Origin: Amaranthus tricolor
Taxonomy: Eukaryota; Streptophyta; Magnoliopsida; Caryophyllales; Amaranthaceae
Direction of reading: 5' to 3'
Length of the DNA stretch: 64,000 nucleotides
Assembly (NCBI RefSeq): GCF_026212465.1
Contig: NC_080056.1
Span: 25,935,249 to 25,999,248, forward strand
In this document: piece by piece, positions 1-9,850 of the stretch
Numbering within the stretch: the first letter of the stretch is position 1
Layout: every line of letters starts with the position of its first letter
Program-made: the position numbers and the translations under genes
The notes under the pieces: generated by a model
What the model was told of the DNA's origin: nothing
What the model saw: the letters and a program-made list of their open reading frames with translations, nothing else
Database searches by the model: none

Positions 1-34
1 TCAAGCTTTTAAAAAAAACAAAAAACACTATTCC

Positions 35-1435
35 ATGGCACCTAAACGAAAAATTAGTAAATCCGCTTCTAAGTTTGAAATAGGTGAATCATCAACACCA
101 ATGACTGAACCTATGTCACCTACTGTTCCCTCACCATTTACTTCTTCTTCAGAAGTTCCCAAACAATGGTTTGAGAATTATACTGCATATGGGAGATGGA
201 TAGATATTTTTAAGAATCGTTCACTTTCATTTGTTGATATTCTTGACTATAATTTCTTTCTGTTTGAAGATCTTGAAATCATTTCTTCTTTCATTCAGTC
301 TACACCCGGCATGTTGCTAACTCCTGGCTCTATCACTTATCCCACACTGGTTAAAGTCTTTTATTCTAATCTATCTTTTACCATGGCCGATGGAAATCAA
401 TCATTGAGAAGTTTCGTGAAAGGTAAAGAAATTATCATTTCTAAAACCCTAATCAATGACTTGTTTAAATTTTCTCATGATGATGATGATAGAACTCCTC
501 ACATTGTTGCCTTACAGAATGCTAAAGATCTTTTTCTTCTTGAGTTATATTCAAATTTTTCTTCTGTCAAACAGTTAACTCACAATGCATTGAATCTAAG
601 TGGAAAATTGCTACATTACATTTTGGTTAGAACTATTTTCTCTAGGAATTCCTCATGTGAACTAGTAACTAATGCTCATCTCATATTAATGTGGAAAATC
701 GCCTCACTAAAATCTGTTGATTTTGCTTCTATAATTTTTTCTACAATGAGATTTTGTGTTTCACATAATCGTAATTGTGCACTTCCTTATGCTAATCTTC
801 TGACATTGATTTTTGATCATTTTGGTCTACTCTCTGATTTAGAGGAAGTAGATAATTGTGGTCCTATATCCTTGTCTAAAGATAGTCTTCCTGCTCTTGG
901 TATCTTTAAAATTGATGGCAAATATGAGTTATACTCGAATTTGTCTAGTGCTGTCAAAGATAACTTACAAAAGATACATGGTAAACGACTCTCTCGACTT
1001 GAACCTCATATTAAGGAACACACCACCATTTCTCACCTTCAATCTCTTGAATTAGAGGTAGGAGAAGTCAAAACTTCCTTACTAGAATTACATGATAAAG
1101 TGTCTGTGCTGACTTTTATGTTAGACACATTCATGAAAGAAATGAAAGGAATGGTTGTAGAGGACGTGGTTGTGGAAGAAAATATTGAAGAGGATGTCGA
1201 TATACCACAAGAGGCTGAGAAGAAGGAGGAACAAGAGAAGGAGGCACAAGAGGAAAAGGAGGTAGAAGAGAAGGAGGCAGAGAAAGAGGAGGTAGAGAAG
1301 GAGGCAGAGACAAAAGATGAAACAGTTGTTGTCGATGCAACTCTAATCCAAACCATCCAACCAATTGCTGATACTACAACTTCCCCTGATAAACCTAAGC
1401 CTTCCAAGAAAAGGAAAACTAGGTCCAGGAAGTAA
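35..1435 (+). CDS. Sirevirus ORF3, envelope-like / putative plant transposon domain protein
   Basis: An intact ORF of 466 codons runs from an ATG in a CCATGG context to TAA. Function is unknown; such ORFs in Sireviruses are called envelope-like, but no signal peptide or clear membrane anchor is visible here. Residues about 45-265 follow the pattern of the putative plant transposon domain: an aromatic-rich start (QWFENY, 44-49), YPTLVKVFYSNL (102-113), FVKGKEIIIS (127-136), LLHYILVRTIF (192-202), VTNAHLILMW (211-220) and LPYANLLTLIFDHFGL (250-265). Residues about 333-365 carry regularly spaced Leu and Val and could form a coiled coil. Residues 383-428 are almost entirely Glu, Lys and Ala. Short basic clusters lie at both ends (PKRK at 3-6; KKRKTRSRK at 458-466) and could be nuclear or nucleic-acid-binding signals. 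It lies 832 bp before the 3' LTR. No stop or frameshift interrupts it, which suggests a fairly young copy. Confidence 0.8.
   Translation: MAPKRKISKSASKFEIGESSTPMTEPMSPTVPSPFTSSSEVPKQWFENYTAYGRWIDIFKNRSLSFVDILDYNFFLFEDLEIISSFIQSTPGMLLTPGSITYPTLVKVFYSNLSFTMADGNQSLRSFVKGKEIIISKTLINDLFKFSHDDDDRTPHIVALQNAKDLFLLELYSNFSSVKQLTHNALNLSGKLLHYILVRTIFSRNSSCELVTNAHLILMWKIASLKSVDFASIIFSTMRFCVSHNRNCALPYANLLTLIFDHFGLLSDLEEVDNCGPISLSKDSLPALGIFKIDGKYELYSNLSSAVKDNLQKIHGKRLSRLEPHIKEHTTISHLQSLELEVGEVKTSLLELHDKVSVLTFMLDTFMKEMKGMVVEDVVVEENIEEDVDIPQEAEKKEEQEKEAQEEKEVEEKEAEKEEVEKEAETKDETVVVDATLIQTIQPIADTTTSPDKPKPSKKRKTRSRK
1183..1320 (+). repeat. Purine-rich Glu/Lys-coding low-complexity tract inside ORF3
   Basis: The stretch is almost all A and G and is built from imperfect repeats such as GAGAAGGAGGCAGAG and GAGGAGGTAGAG. 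It encodes the acidic E/K/A segment of the ORF. Repeats of this kind expand and contract easily, so the length of this part of the protein probably varies between copies of the element. Confidence 0.7.
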
Positions 1436-1547
1436 ATTTTTATTGATTGATGGTTGTTGAACAATATTTTCTTTTGGCAAACAAAACTTTTTATTTTCAG
1501 TTAACTATCCCAACATTTTACTCCTTGTTTACTTTTTGATGAAAGTC

Positions 1548-1560
1548 AAAAAGGGGGAGA
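1548..1560 (+). promoter_or_regulatory. Upstream (additional) polypurine tract
   Basis: The motif AAAAAGGGGGAGA lies 112 bases after the ORF3 stop, preceded by GATGAAAGTC. It shares the GGGGGAGA core with the tract at the LTR border. In this group of elements, extra polypurine tracts upstream of the main one are known and may prime plus-strand synthesis. Function here is inferred. Confidence 0.6.
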
Positions 1561-1640
1561 TATTTTATCATATATTTTGTTGCATAATATTTTATCATAT
1601 ATTTTGTTGCATAATATTTTATCATATATTTTGTTGCATA
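1561..1640 (+). repeat. 27-bp minisatellite, three copies
   Basis: Three direct copies of a 27-bp AT-rich unit lie at 1561-1587, 1588-1614 and 1615-1640, the last lacking its final base. They are identical over the shared bases. A partial fourth end (TTTGTTGCATA) follows. The repeat begins immediately after the upstream polypurine tract. Confidence 0.9.
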
Positions 1641-2256
1641 TTTGTTGCATACATCATACAGAGTTGCTTGCTTGCATAATATGTTGCATATTCTGTTTCT
1701 GGATACTATTGCATGATATTGTATTGCTGGACAGACAGATGATTATGCTCTAAATGTTAGATAATAGATGATGCATGATGCATGCTCTGTGCTCTGATAG
1801 TGCATTGATATTCTGATATATGATCTTGATGATTTGTCTAAATCTATTAGTTATTAATGCTCTGATAAATACAGATTTTAACACTTGAATTGTTGCTGAT
1901 CAATAGTTATTGATTATTTGCTCTGTTTTATTTGTTAAAGTTTTTGCTCTGATTATTGATCATATTTGATAAAAATGTTTTTAATATTAAAGTATTGATA
2001 TGATGATCTGATGCTTCAATATAATAATGATTGATTTTTTTTTGTAATGTGATTAGTTACTTGCTTACTTGTGATAATAATATATAAAACGGATTATACT
2101 GTTCTGTTTTGAAACTGTTTTCAAAATCTTGAAAGAACATTCTGAATTGATGATAAAGTCTTGAAAATATGATTGATGATATATTTTTCTTATCATGTTT
2201 TCAATTTATATTGATTAAGAAATATGATTTAAGAAAATATGGTTTTGACTTTCATC

Positions 2257-2266
2257 AAGGGGGAGA
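2257..2266 (+). promoter_or_regulatory. Polypurine tract at the 3' LTR border
   Basis: AAGGGGGAGA is followed by T and then TGAAGACT, the start of the LTR. The position directly before the LTR and the all-purine composition identify it as the probable plus-strand primer. Confidence 0.8.
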
Positions 2267-2344
2267 TTGAAGACTCAATTCTCTTATATAATGTTAAAAG
2301 GGAAATTGAAGACTCAATTCTCTTAAATAATGATAAGAGGAATT
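2267..2344 (+). repeat. 39-bp tandem duplication at the LTR start
   Basis: The LTR start (TTGAAGACTCAATTCTCTTA) recurs 39 bp later, at 2306. A third, more diverged copy begins about 2345 (AATTAAAGACTTAATTCC). The second copy is itself preceded by a purine run, AAAAGGGAAA. Confidence 0.85.
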
Positions 2345-2832
2345 AAAGACTTAATTCCTTGATGATGATAATTCAAAACACATATTATCTTAAAGTTTAA
2401 GTAAGTCCAAAATCATATTTGTTATATGTTTGATAAAGTGTTATATGCATTTAAGTTCTAAGACGTTGAATTATACTTTAAGAGCTTAAGTTGATTTTAA
2501 GACTTGAGATAAGTTTCAAAGTCTTAAAGATTACTATATTCATAACCTGATTAATTTCGTAATAACATTTGAAATATTTTAATAGGTTAAGGTTCATTAA
2601 AATTATTCTTGTTGTTATTCAGTTTAAAGGTTTGTTACACGTTTCAATAATAATAAACGTTTGAATATTTAAACTTGTTTTTTAAATATTTTAATTGATT
2701 TAATTTGGAAAATAAATATAGTCCAAGTTCATGAATTTTACTTATTATTCACACGGCTATATTTGTTGATAAATTAATTAATTTGCTAACAATAGTATTT
2801 TCTATTAATGTGATAATATTTGAATTAATACT

Positions 2833-2907
2833 AAAAATAGAAAATGACTATGTACGGCTATATTAAAAATAGAAAATGACTATGTACGGCTATATTAAAA
2901 ATAGAAA
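2833..2907 (+). repeat. 32-bp tandem repeat in the LTR
   Basis: Two exact copies of a 32-bp unit (2833-2864 and 2865-2896), containing the word GACTATGTACGGCTATATT, are followed by the first 11 bases of a third. Confidence 0.9.
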
Positions 2908-3170
2908 TTCATTTGAAAAATTAATTTGAATTTAAACATTGATGATTTCTGGTTTGTGCTTAAATGTTCAATATCTTGTATAAGTACTAACGTGGCAGGA
3001 TAGCATTGGATATTAAAGTTATAAAATGACGAAATAATCGAAGCTGTCAGTACACGTCAGTTTGAAGTATAAGCTCAAGATCTTGAGACAGGCGCAGTTT
3101 GACCAAGTCATCAGAATTTAACGGACAAGGAGCCTTCTCGTTTTTTACTAAAAGTGTTGAGGCGTAACAC

Positions 3171-3179
3171 TATATATAT
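3171..3179 (+). promoter_or_regulatory. Probable LTR TATA box
   Basis: TATATATAT follows GGCGTAACAC, about two thirds of the way into the LTR. Transcription would be expected to start about 25-35 bases downstream, near 3200-3215. This is placed by motif and position only. Confidence 0.55.
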
Positions 3180-3512
3180 GAGGCTTCATTCCAGAATTGA
3201 TGACACAACACATATATACACCCATGCACCTATTCTTTCTCTCTTGATCTAAGTTTTAGAAAATTCTCTAAGTGTTGTAATCCTTAATTCGTCTAACTCT
3301 TACAATTGTAATAGGACTTTAGAGTTTAAAAGAGTTAGATTAAAATCAATACGCCTAATTGAGAATACTTTTTAAAGTGTTCAACTTGTGAATCTCTATT
3401 GTGAGATTTGGGATTTTGCTTTTATTAAAGGGACTTGTAATACGGTTCTTCAAGGGGAAGAACGTGGTGAGAGGAGATAGTGAGATCTTCTTGGTTGTAT
3501 TAAAGTTGGATT

Positions 3513-3518
3513 AATAAA
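3513..3518 (+). terminator. Possible LTR polyadenylation signal
   Basis: AATAAA lies about 335 bases after the TATA box, within the part of the LTR that would be R or U5. Short AT-rich motifs occur by chance in this LTR, so support is weak. Confidence 0.3.
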
Positions 3519-3734
3519 AGGCGTTTAAATCCTACGGGTTGGAAGAGAACCCATAGGCGGGGAGTAGGTTGTTTAGAACCGAACCTCGTTAACATATCGT
3601 GTGTTATACTTTATAGTTTATCTTCCGCACATACGTTATTGTTTACGAATTGCATAAAACTGTTCCAGAAACTAGTTTTGACAGACACCCTCAAACTCTT
3701 GAGAAAACATTCTGACCGAAATTTTTAAAAGCCC

Positions 3735-3774
3735 ATACTCTCTATTCACCCCCCCCCCCCCCTCTAGAGAGTAT
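3735..3774 (+). other. Hairpin with a 14-C loop near the LTR 3' end
   Basis: ATACTCTCTA (3735-3744) and TAGAGAGTAT (3765-3774) are perfect inverted repeats of 10 bp. They flank a 20-base loop that holds an unbroken run of 14 C (3749-3762). C-rich tracts followed by TCTAG are frequent close to the end of Sirevirus LTRs. The exact number of C may be uncertain because homopolymers are hard to read. Confidence 0.8.
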
Positions 3775-4299
3775 TCAACCTCCTATTAACTTTCAGTTAG
3801 AATTGAAAATCATAGTCAAATGCTAGAAATTACGTGTTAAGTTGTTATTTTATGGGTTTTTAAGCATTTTTAGCACTTTTACGCATAAAGTAGCTCAAAC
3901 TTGGTTTGTTTTGCACGAAATTTGGCACGCAACACTATTAGGTATATATTATTGTGTTGAAGTGGTTAGAATTGAAAATCATAGTCATATGCTAGAAGTT
4001 ACGTGTTAAGTTGCGATTTTATGCGTTTTTAAACTTTTTTGGCACTTTCACGCATAAAGTAGCTCAAACTTGGGTTGTTTTGCACGAAACTTGGCACACA
4101 ACACTATTTGGTATATATTAATGTGTTGAAGTGGTTAGAATTGAAAATCATAGTCATATACTCGAAATTACGTGTTTAGTTGCGATTTTAAGGGTTTTGA
4201 GCGTTTTTGGCGTTTTGCGCTTAAAGTAGCTTAAACTTGGTTTGTTTTGCACGGAACATGGCACACAACACTATTTGGTATATATTATTGTGTTGAAGT

Positions 4300-7200
4300 G
4301 GTTAGAATTGAAAATCATAGTCAAATGCTAGAAATTACATGTTAAGTTGCGATTTTATGGGTTTTTAAGCGTTTTTGGAACTTTTGTGCATAAAGTAGCT
4401 CAAACTTGGTTTGTTTTGCACGAAACTTGGCACACAACACTATTTGGTATATATTATTGTGTTGAATTGTAATAATTTAAAATCATACTCATATGCTAGA
4501 AATTACGTGTTAAACTGCGATTTTAAGAGTTTTTAAGCGTTTTTTGCGTTTTTCGCATAAAGTAGCAAACCTGGTTTGTTTTGCACGAAACTTGGCACAC
4601 AACTCTATTTAATATATATTATTGTGTGGAAGTGGTTAAAATTGAAAATCATAGTCATATGCTAGAAATTACGTGTTAAGTTGCGATTTTATGCGTTTTT
4701 AAACTTTTTTGGCACTTTCACGCATAAAGTAGCTCAAACTTGGGTTGTTTTGCACGAAACTTGGCACACAACACTATTTGGTATATATTATTGTGTTGAA
4801 GTGGTTAGAATTGAAAATCATACTCATATGCTAGAAATTACTTGTTAAGTTGCGATTTTATGGGTTTTTAAGCGTTTTTGGAACTTTTGTGCATAAAGTA
4901 GCAAACTTGGTTTGTTTTGCACGAAACTTGGCACACAACACTATTTGGTATGTATTATTGTGTTGAATTGTTAGAATTTAAAATCATACTCATATGCTAG
5001 AAATTACGTGTTAAACTGCGAATTTAAGAGTTTTTAAGCGTTTTTGGCGTTTTTCGCATAAAGTAGCAAACCTGGTTTGTTTTGCACGAAACTTGGCACA
5101 CAACTCTATTTAATATATATTATTGTGTGGAAGTGGTTAAAATTGAAAATCATAGTCATATGCTAGAAATTACGTGTTAAGTTGCGATTTTATGTGTTTT
5201 TAAACTTTTTTGGCACTTTCACGCTTAAACTAGCTCAAACTTGGTTTGTTTTGCACGAAACTTGGCACACAACACTATTTGGTATTTATTATTGTGTTTA
5301 AGTGGTTAGAATTGAAAATCATACTCATATGCTAGAAATTACTTGTTAAGTTGCGATTTTAAGGGTTTTTAAGCGTTTTTGGCACTTTTGTGCATAAAGT
5401 AGCTCAAACTTGGTTTGTTTTGCACGAAACCTGGCACACAACACTATTTTGTATGTATTATTGTGTTGAAGTGGTTAGAATTGAAAATCATACTCATATG
5501 CTAGAAATTACGTGTTAAATTGCGATTTTAAGAGTTTTTAAGTGTTTTTGGCGTTTTTCGCATAAAGTAGCAAACTTGGTTTTTTTGCACGAAACTTGGC
5601 ACACAACTCTATTTAATATATATTAGTGTGTGGAAGTGGTTAGAATTGAAAATCATAGTCATATGCTAGAAATTACGTGTTAAGTTGCGATTTTATGCGT
5701 TTTTAAACTTTTTTGGCACTTTCACGCATAAAGTAGCTCAAACTAGGTTTGTTTTGCACGAAACTTGGCACACAACACTATTTGGTATATATTATTGTCT
5801 TGAAGTGGTTAGAATTGAAAATCATAGTCATATACTAGAAATTACGTGTTTAGTTGCGATTTTAAGGGTTTTGAGCGTTTTTGGCGTTTTGCGCCTAAAG
5901 TAGGTCAAACTTGGTTTGTTTTGCACGAAACTTGGCACACAACACAATTTGTATATATTATTGTGTTGAAGTGGTTAGAATTGAAAATCATACTCATATG
6001 CTAGAAATAACTTGTTAAGTATTGATTTTATGGGTTTTTAAGCTTTTTTGGCACTTTCACGCATAAAGTAGCTCAAAGTTGGTTTCTTTTGCACGAAGCT
6101 TGGCACACAACACTATTTGTTATGTATTATTGTGTTGAAGTGGTTATAATTGAAAATCATTCTCATATGCTAGAAATTACGTGTTAAGTTGCGATTTTAA
6201 GAGTTTTTAAGCGTTTTTAGAACTTTTGCGCATAAAGTAGCTCAAATTTGGTTTGTTTTGCACGAAATTTGGCACGCAACACTATTTGGTATATATTATT
6301 GTGTTGAAGTGGTTAGAATTGAATATCATACTCATATGCTAGAAATTACGTGTTAAGTTGCGATTTTATGGGTTTTTAAATGTTTTTGGCGTTTTTGCCC
6401 ATAAAGTAGCTGAAACTAGGTTTGTTTTGCACGAAACTTGGCACAAAACTCTATTTAATATATATTATTGTGTGGAAGTGGTTAGAATTGAAAATCTTAG
6501 TCATATGCTAGAAATTACGTGTTAAGTTGCGATTTTATGTGTTTTTAAACTTTTTTGGCACTTTCACGCTTAAAGTAGCTCAAACTTGGTTTGTTTTGCA
6601 CGAAACTTGGCACATAACACTATTTGGTATGTATTATTGTGTTGAAGTGGTTAGAATTGAAAATCATACTCATATGCTAGAAATTACTTGTTAAGTTGCG
6701 ATTTTATGGGTTTTTAAGCGTTTTTGGAACTTTTGTGCATAAAGTAGCTCAAACTTGGTTTGTTTTGCACGAAACTTGGCACACAACACTATTTGGTATA
6801 TATTATTGTGTTGAATTGTAATAATTTAAAATCATACTCATATGCTAGAAATTACGTGTTAAACTGCGATTTTAAGAGTTTTTAAGCGTTTTTTGCGTTT
6901 TTCGCATAAAGTAGCAAACCTGGTTTGTTTTGCACGAAACTTGGCACACAACTCTATTTAATATATATTATTGTGTGGAAGTGGTTAAAATTGAAAATCA
7001 TAGTCATATGCTAGAAATTACGTGTTAAGTTGCGATTTTATGCGTTTTTAAACTTTTTTGGCACTTTCACGCATAAAGTAGCTCAAACTTGGGTTGTTTT
7101 GCACGAAACTTGGCACACAACACTATTTGGTATATATTATTGTGTTGAAGTGGTTAGAATTGTAAATCATACTCATATGCTAGAAATTACTTGTTAAGTT

Positions 7201-9850
7201 GCGATTTTATGGGTTTTTAAGCGTTTTTGGAACTTTTGTGCATAAAGTAGCAAACTTGGTTTGTTTTGCACGAAACTTGGCACACAACACTATTTGGTAT
7301 GTATTATTGTGTTGAATTGTTAGAATTTAAAATCATACTCATATGCTAGAAATTACGTGTTACACTGCGAATTTAAGAGTTTTTAAGCGTTTTTGGCGTT
7401 TTTCGCATAAAGTAGCAAACCTGGTTTGTTTTGCACGAAACTTGGCACACAACTCTATTTAATATATATTATTGTGTGGAAGTGGTTAAAATTGAAAATC
7501 ATAGTCATATGCTAGAAATTACGTGTTAAGTTGCGATTTTATGTGTTTTTAAACTTTTTTGGCACTTTCACGCTTAAAGTAGCTCAAACTTGGTTTGTTT
7601 TGCACGAAACTTGGCACATAACACTATTTGGTATGTATTATTGTGTTGAAGTGGTTAGAATTGAAAATCATACTCATATGCTAGAAATTACTTGTTAAGT
7701 TGCGATTTTATGGGTTTTTAAGCGTTTTTGGAACTTCTGTGCATAAAGTAGCTCAAACTTGGTTTGTTTTGCACGAAACTTGGCACACAACACTATTTTG
7801 TATATATTATTGTGTTGAATTGTAATAATTTAAAATCATACTCATATGCTAGAAATTACGTGTTAAACTGCGATTTTAAGAGTTTTTAAGCGTTTTTTGC
7901 GTTTTTCGCATAAAGTAGCAAACCTGGTTTGTTTTGCACGAAACTTGGCACAAAACTCTATTTAATATATATTATTGTGTGGAAGTGGTTAGAATTGAAA
8001 ATCATAGTCATATGCTAGAAATTACGTGTTAAGTTGCGATTTTATGTGTTTTTAAACTTTTTTGGCACTTTCACGCTTAAAGTAGCTCAAACTTGGTTTG
8101 TTTTGCACGAAACTTGGCAAACAACACTATTTGGTATTTATTATTGTGTTTAAGTGGTTAGAATTGAAAATCATACTCATATGCTAGAAATTACTTGTTA
8201 AGTTGCGATTTTAAGGGTTTTTAAGCGTTTTTGGCACTTTTGTGCATAAAGTAGCTCAAACTTGGTTTGTTTTGCACGAAACCTGGCACACAACACTATT
8301 TTGTATGTATTATTGTGTTGAAGTGGTTAGAATTGAAAATCATACTCATATGCTAGAAATTACGTGTTAAATTGCGATTTTAAGAGTTTTTAAGCGTTTT
8401 TGGCGTTTTTCGCATAAAGTAGCAAACTTGGTTTTTTTTGCACGAAACTTGGCACACAACTCTATTTAATATATATTAGTGTGTGGAAGTGGTTAGAATT
8501 GAAAATCATAGTCATATGCTAGAAATTACGTGTTAAGTTGCGATTTTATGCGTTTTTAAACTTTTTTGGCACTTTCACGCATAAAGTAGCTCAAACTAGG
8601 TTTGTTTTGCACGAAACTTGGCACACAACACTATTTGGTATATATTATTGTCTTGAAGTGGTTAGAATTGAAAATCATAGTCATATACTAGAAATTACGT
8701 GTTTAGTTGCGATTTTAAGGGTTTTGAGCGTTTTTGGCGTTTTGCGCTTAAAGTAGGTCAAATCTTGGTTTGTTTTGCACGAAACTTGGCACACAACACA
8801 ATTTGTATATATTATTGTGTTGAAGTGGTTAGAATTGAAAATCATACTCATATGCTAGAAATAACTTGTTAAGTATTGATTTTATGGGTTTTTAAGCTTT
8901 TTTGACACTTTCACGCATAAAGTAGCTCAAAGTTGGTTTCTTTTGCACGAAGCTTGGCACACAACACTATTTGTTATGTATTATTGTGTTGAAGTGGTTA
9001 TAATTGAAAATCATTCTCATATGCTAGAAATTACGTGTTAAGTTGCGTTTTTAAGAGTTTTTAAGCGTTTTTAGAACTTTTGCGCATAAAGTAGCTCAAA
9101 TTTGGTTTGTTTTCCACGAAATTTGGCACGCAACACTATTTGGTATATATTATTGTGTTGAAGTGGTTAGAATTGAAAATCATACTCATATGCAAGAAAT
9201 TACGTGTTAAGTTGCGATTTTATGGGTTTTTAAGTGTTTTTGGCGTTTTTGCCCATAAAGTAGCTGAAACTTGGTTTGTTTTGCACGAAACTTGGCACAA
9301 AACTCTATTTAATATATATTATTGTGTGGAAGTGGCTAGAATTGAAAATCTTAGTCATATGCTAGAAATTACGTGTTAAGTTGCGATTTTATGTGTTTTT
9401 AAACTTTTTTGGCACTTTCACGCTTAAAGTAGCTCAAACTTGGTTTGTTTTGCACGAAACTTGGCACATAACACTATTTGGTATGTATTATTGTGTTGAA
9501 GTGGTTAGAATTGAAAATCATACTCATATGCTAGAAATTACTTGTTAAGTTGCGATTTTATGGGTTTTTAAGCGTTTTTGGAACTTTTGTGCATAAAGTA
9601 GCTCAAACTTGGTTTGTTTTGCACGAAACTTGGCACACAACACTATTTGGTGTATATTATTGTGTTGAATTGTTATAATTTAAAATCATACTCATATGCT
9701 AGAAATTACGTGTTAAACTGCGATTTTAAGAGTTTTTAAGCGTTTTTGGCGTTTTTCGCATAAAGTAGCAAACCTGGTTTGTTTTGCACGCAACTTGGCA
9801 CAAAAATCTATTTAATATATATTATTGTGTGGAAGTGGTTAGAATTGAAA
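4300..9850 (+). repeat. Nested higher-order duplications (6-, 14- and 17-monomer offsets)
   Basis: About 5100-7000 recurs at 7954-9850, displaced by 2852-2853 bp (17 monomers). The match is closest from 5281 on. Inside this, 4300-5280 recurs at about 6650-7620 (2349 bp, 14 monomers), and about 6480-7030 recurs at 7485-8035 (1004 bp, 6 monomers). Marker variants include GTTGAATTGTAATAATTT at 4461, 6810 and 7814, and the TTTATTATTGTGTTTAAG form at 5285 and 8137. The nested offsets indicate successive unequal exchanges rather than one regular unit. Confidence 0.8.

Larger units (their letters stand above)
1436..2267 (+). other. AT-rich non-coding spacer between ORF3 and the 3' LTR
   Basis: No ORF of note is present. 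The stretch is very AT-rich, with many TGCAT, CTCTGAT and GATGATT words, a 27-bp minisatellite at its start and a polypurine tract at each end. A small near-palindrome (TCAATA, 2-base loop, TATTGA) lies at 1900-1913. Long spacers with several polypurine tracts before the 3' LTR are known from Sireviruses. Confidence 0.65.
1..3795 (+). mobile_element. 3' portion of a Sirevirus-like (Ty1/copia) LTR retrotransposon
   Basis: Seen: a long ORF, an AT-rich spacer, polypurine tracts and a terminal TG...CA block follow each other in the order expected for the 3' end of an LTR retrotransposon. The 5' LTR, primer binding site, gag and pol are not in the window, so the element is cut by the window edge rather than shown to be truncated. 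Family knowledge: an extra ORF after pol, repeated polypurine tracts and a long spacer before an LTR of 1.5 kb or more are typical of Sireviruses. Inference: Ty1/copia, Sirevirus. Without the reverse transcriptase or integrase this cannot be proved. The right end abuts the satellite with no other sequence between. Confidence 0.75.
2268..3795 (+). repeat. 3' long terminal repeat of the retrotransposon
   Basis: The block starts TGAAGACT just after the polypurine tract and ends AACTTTCA exactly where satellite begins. The outermost four bases are inverted (TGAA...TTCA). The length is about 1.53 kb. It contains a TATA box, an AATAAA, a section rich in short GC words at about 3530-3595 (for example CATAGGCGGGGAG), the word CTTCCGCAC at about 3624, and a C-run hairpin near its end. 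This layout is common in Sirevirus LTRs. The left edge could be off by a base, since the 5' LTR is not available for comparison. Confidence 0.75.

Noticed and set aside
858..1055. A 65-codon plus-strand frame inside ORF3
   Set aside because: It overlaps the long ORF in another frame and has no recognisable features.
1039..1464. Minus-strand open frames of 141 and 77 codons
   Set aside because: They lie opposite the purine-rich E/K tract of ORF3 and read as serine- or proline-rich low complexity. They are shadows of the real ORF.
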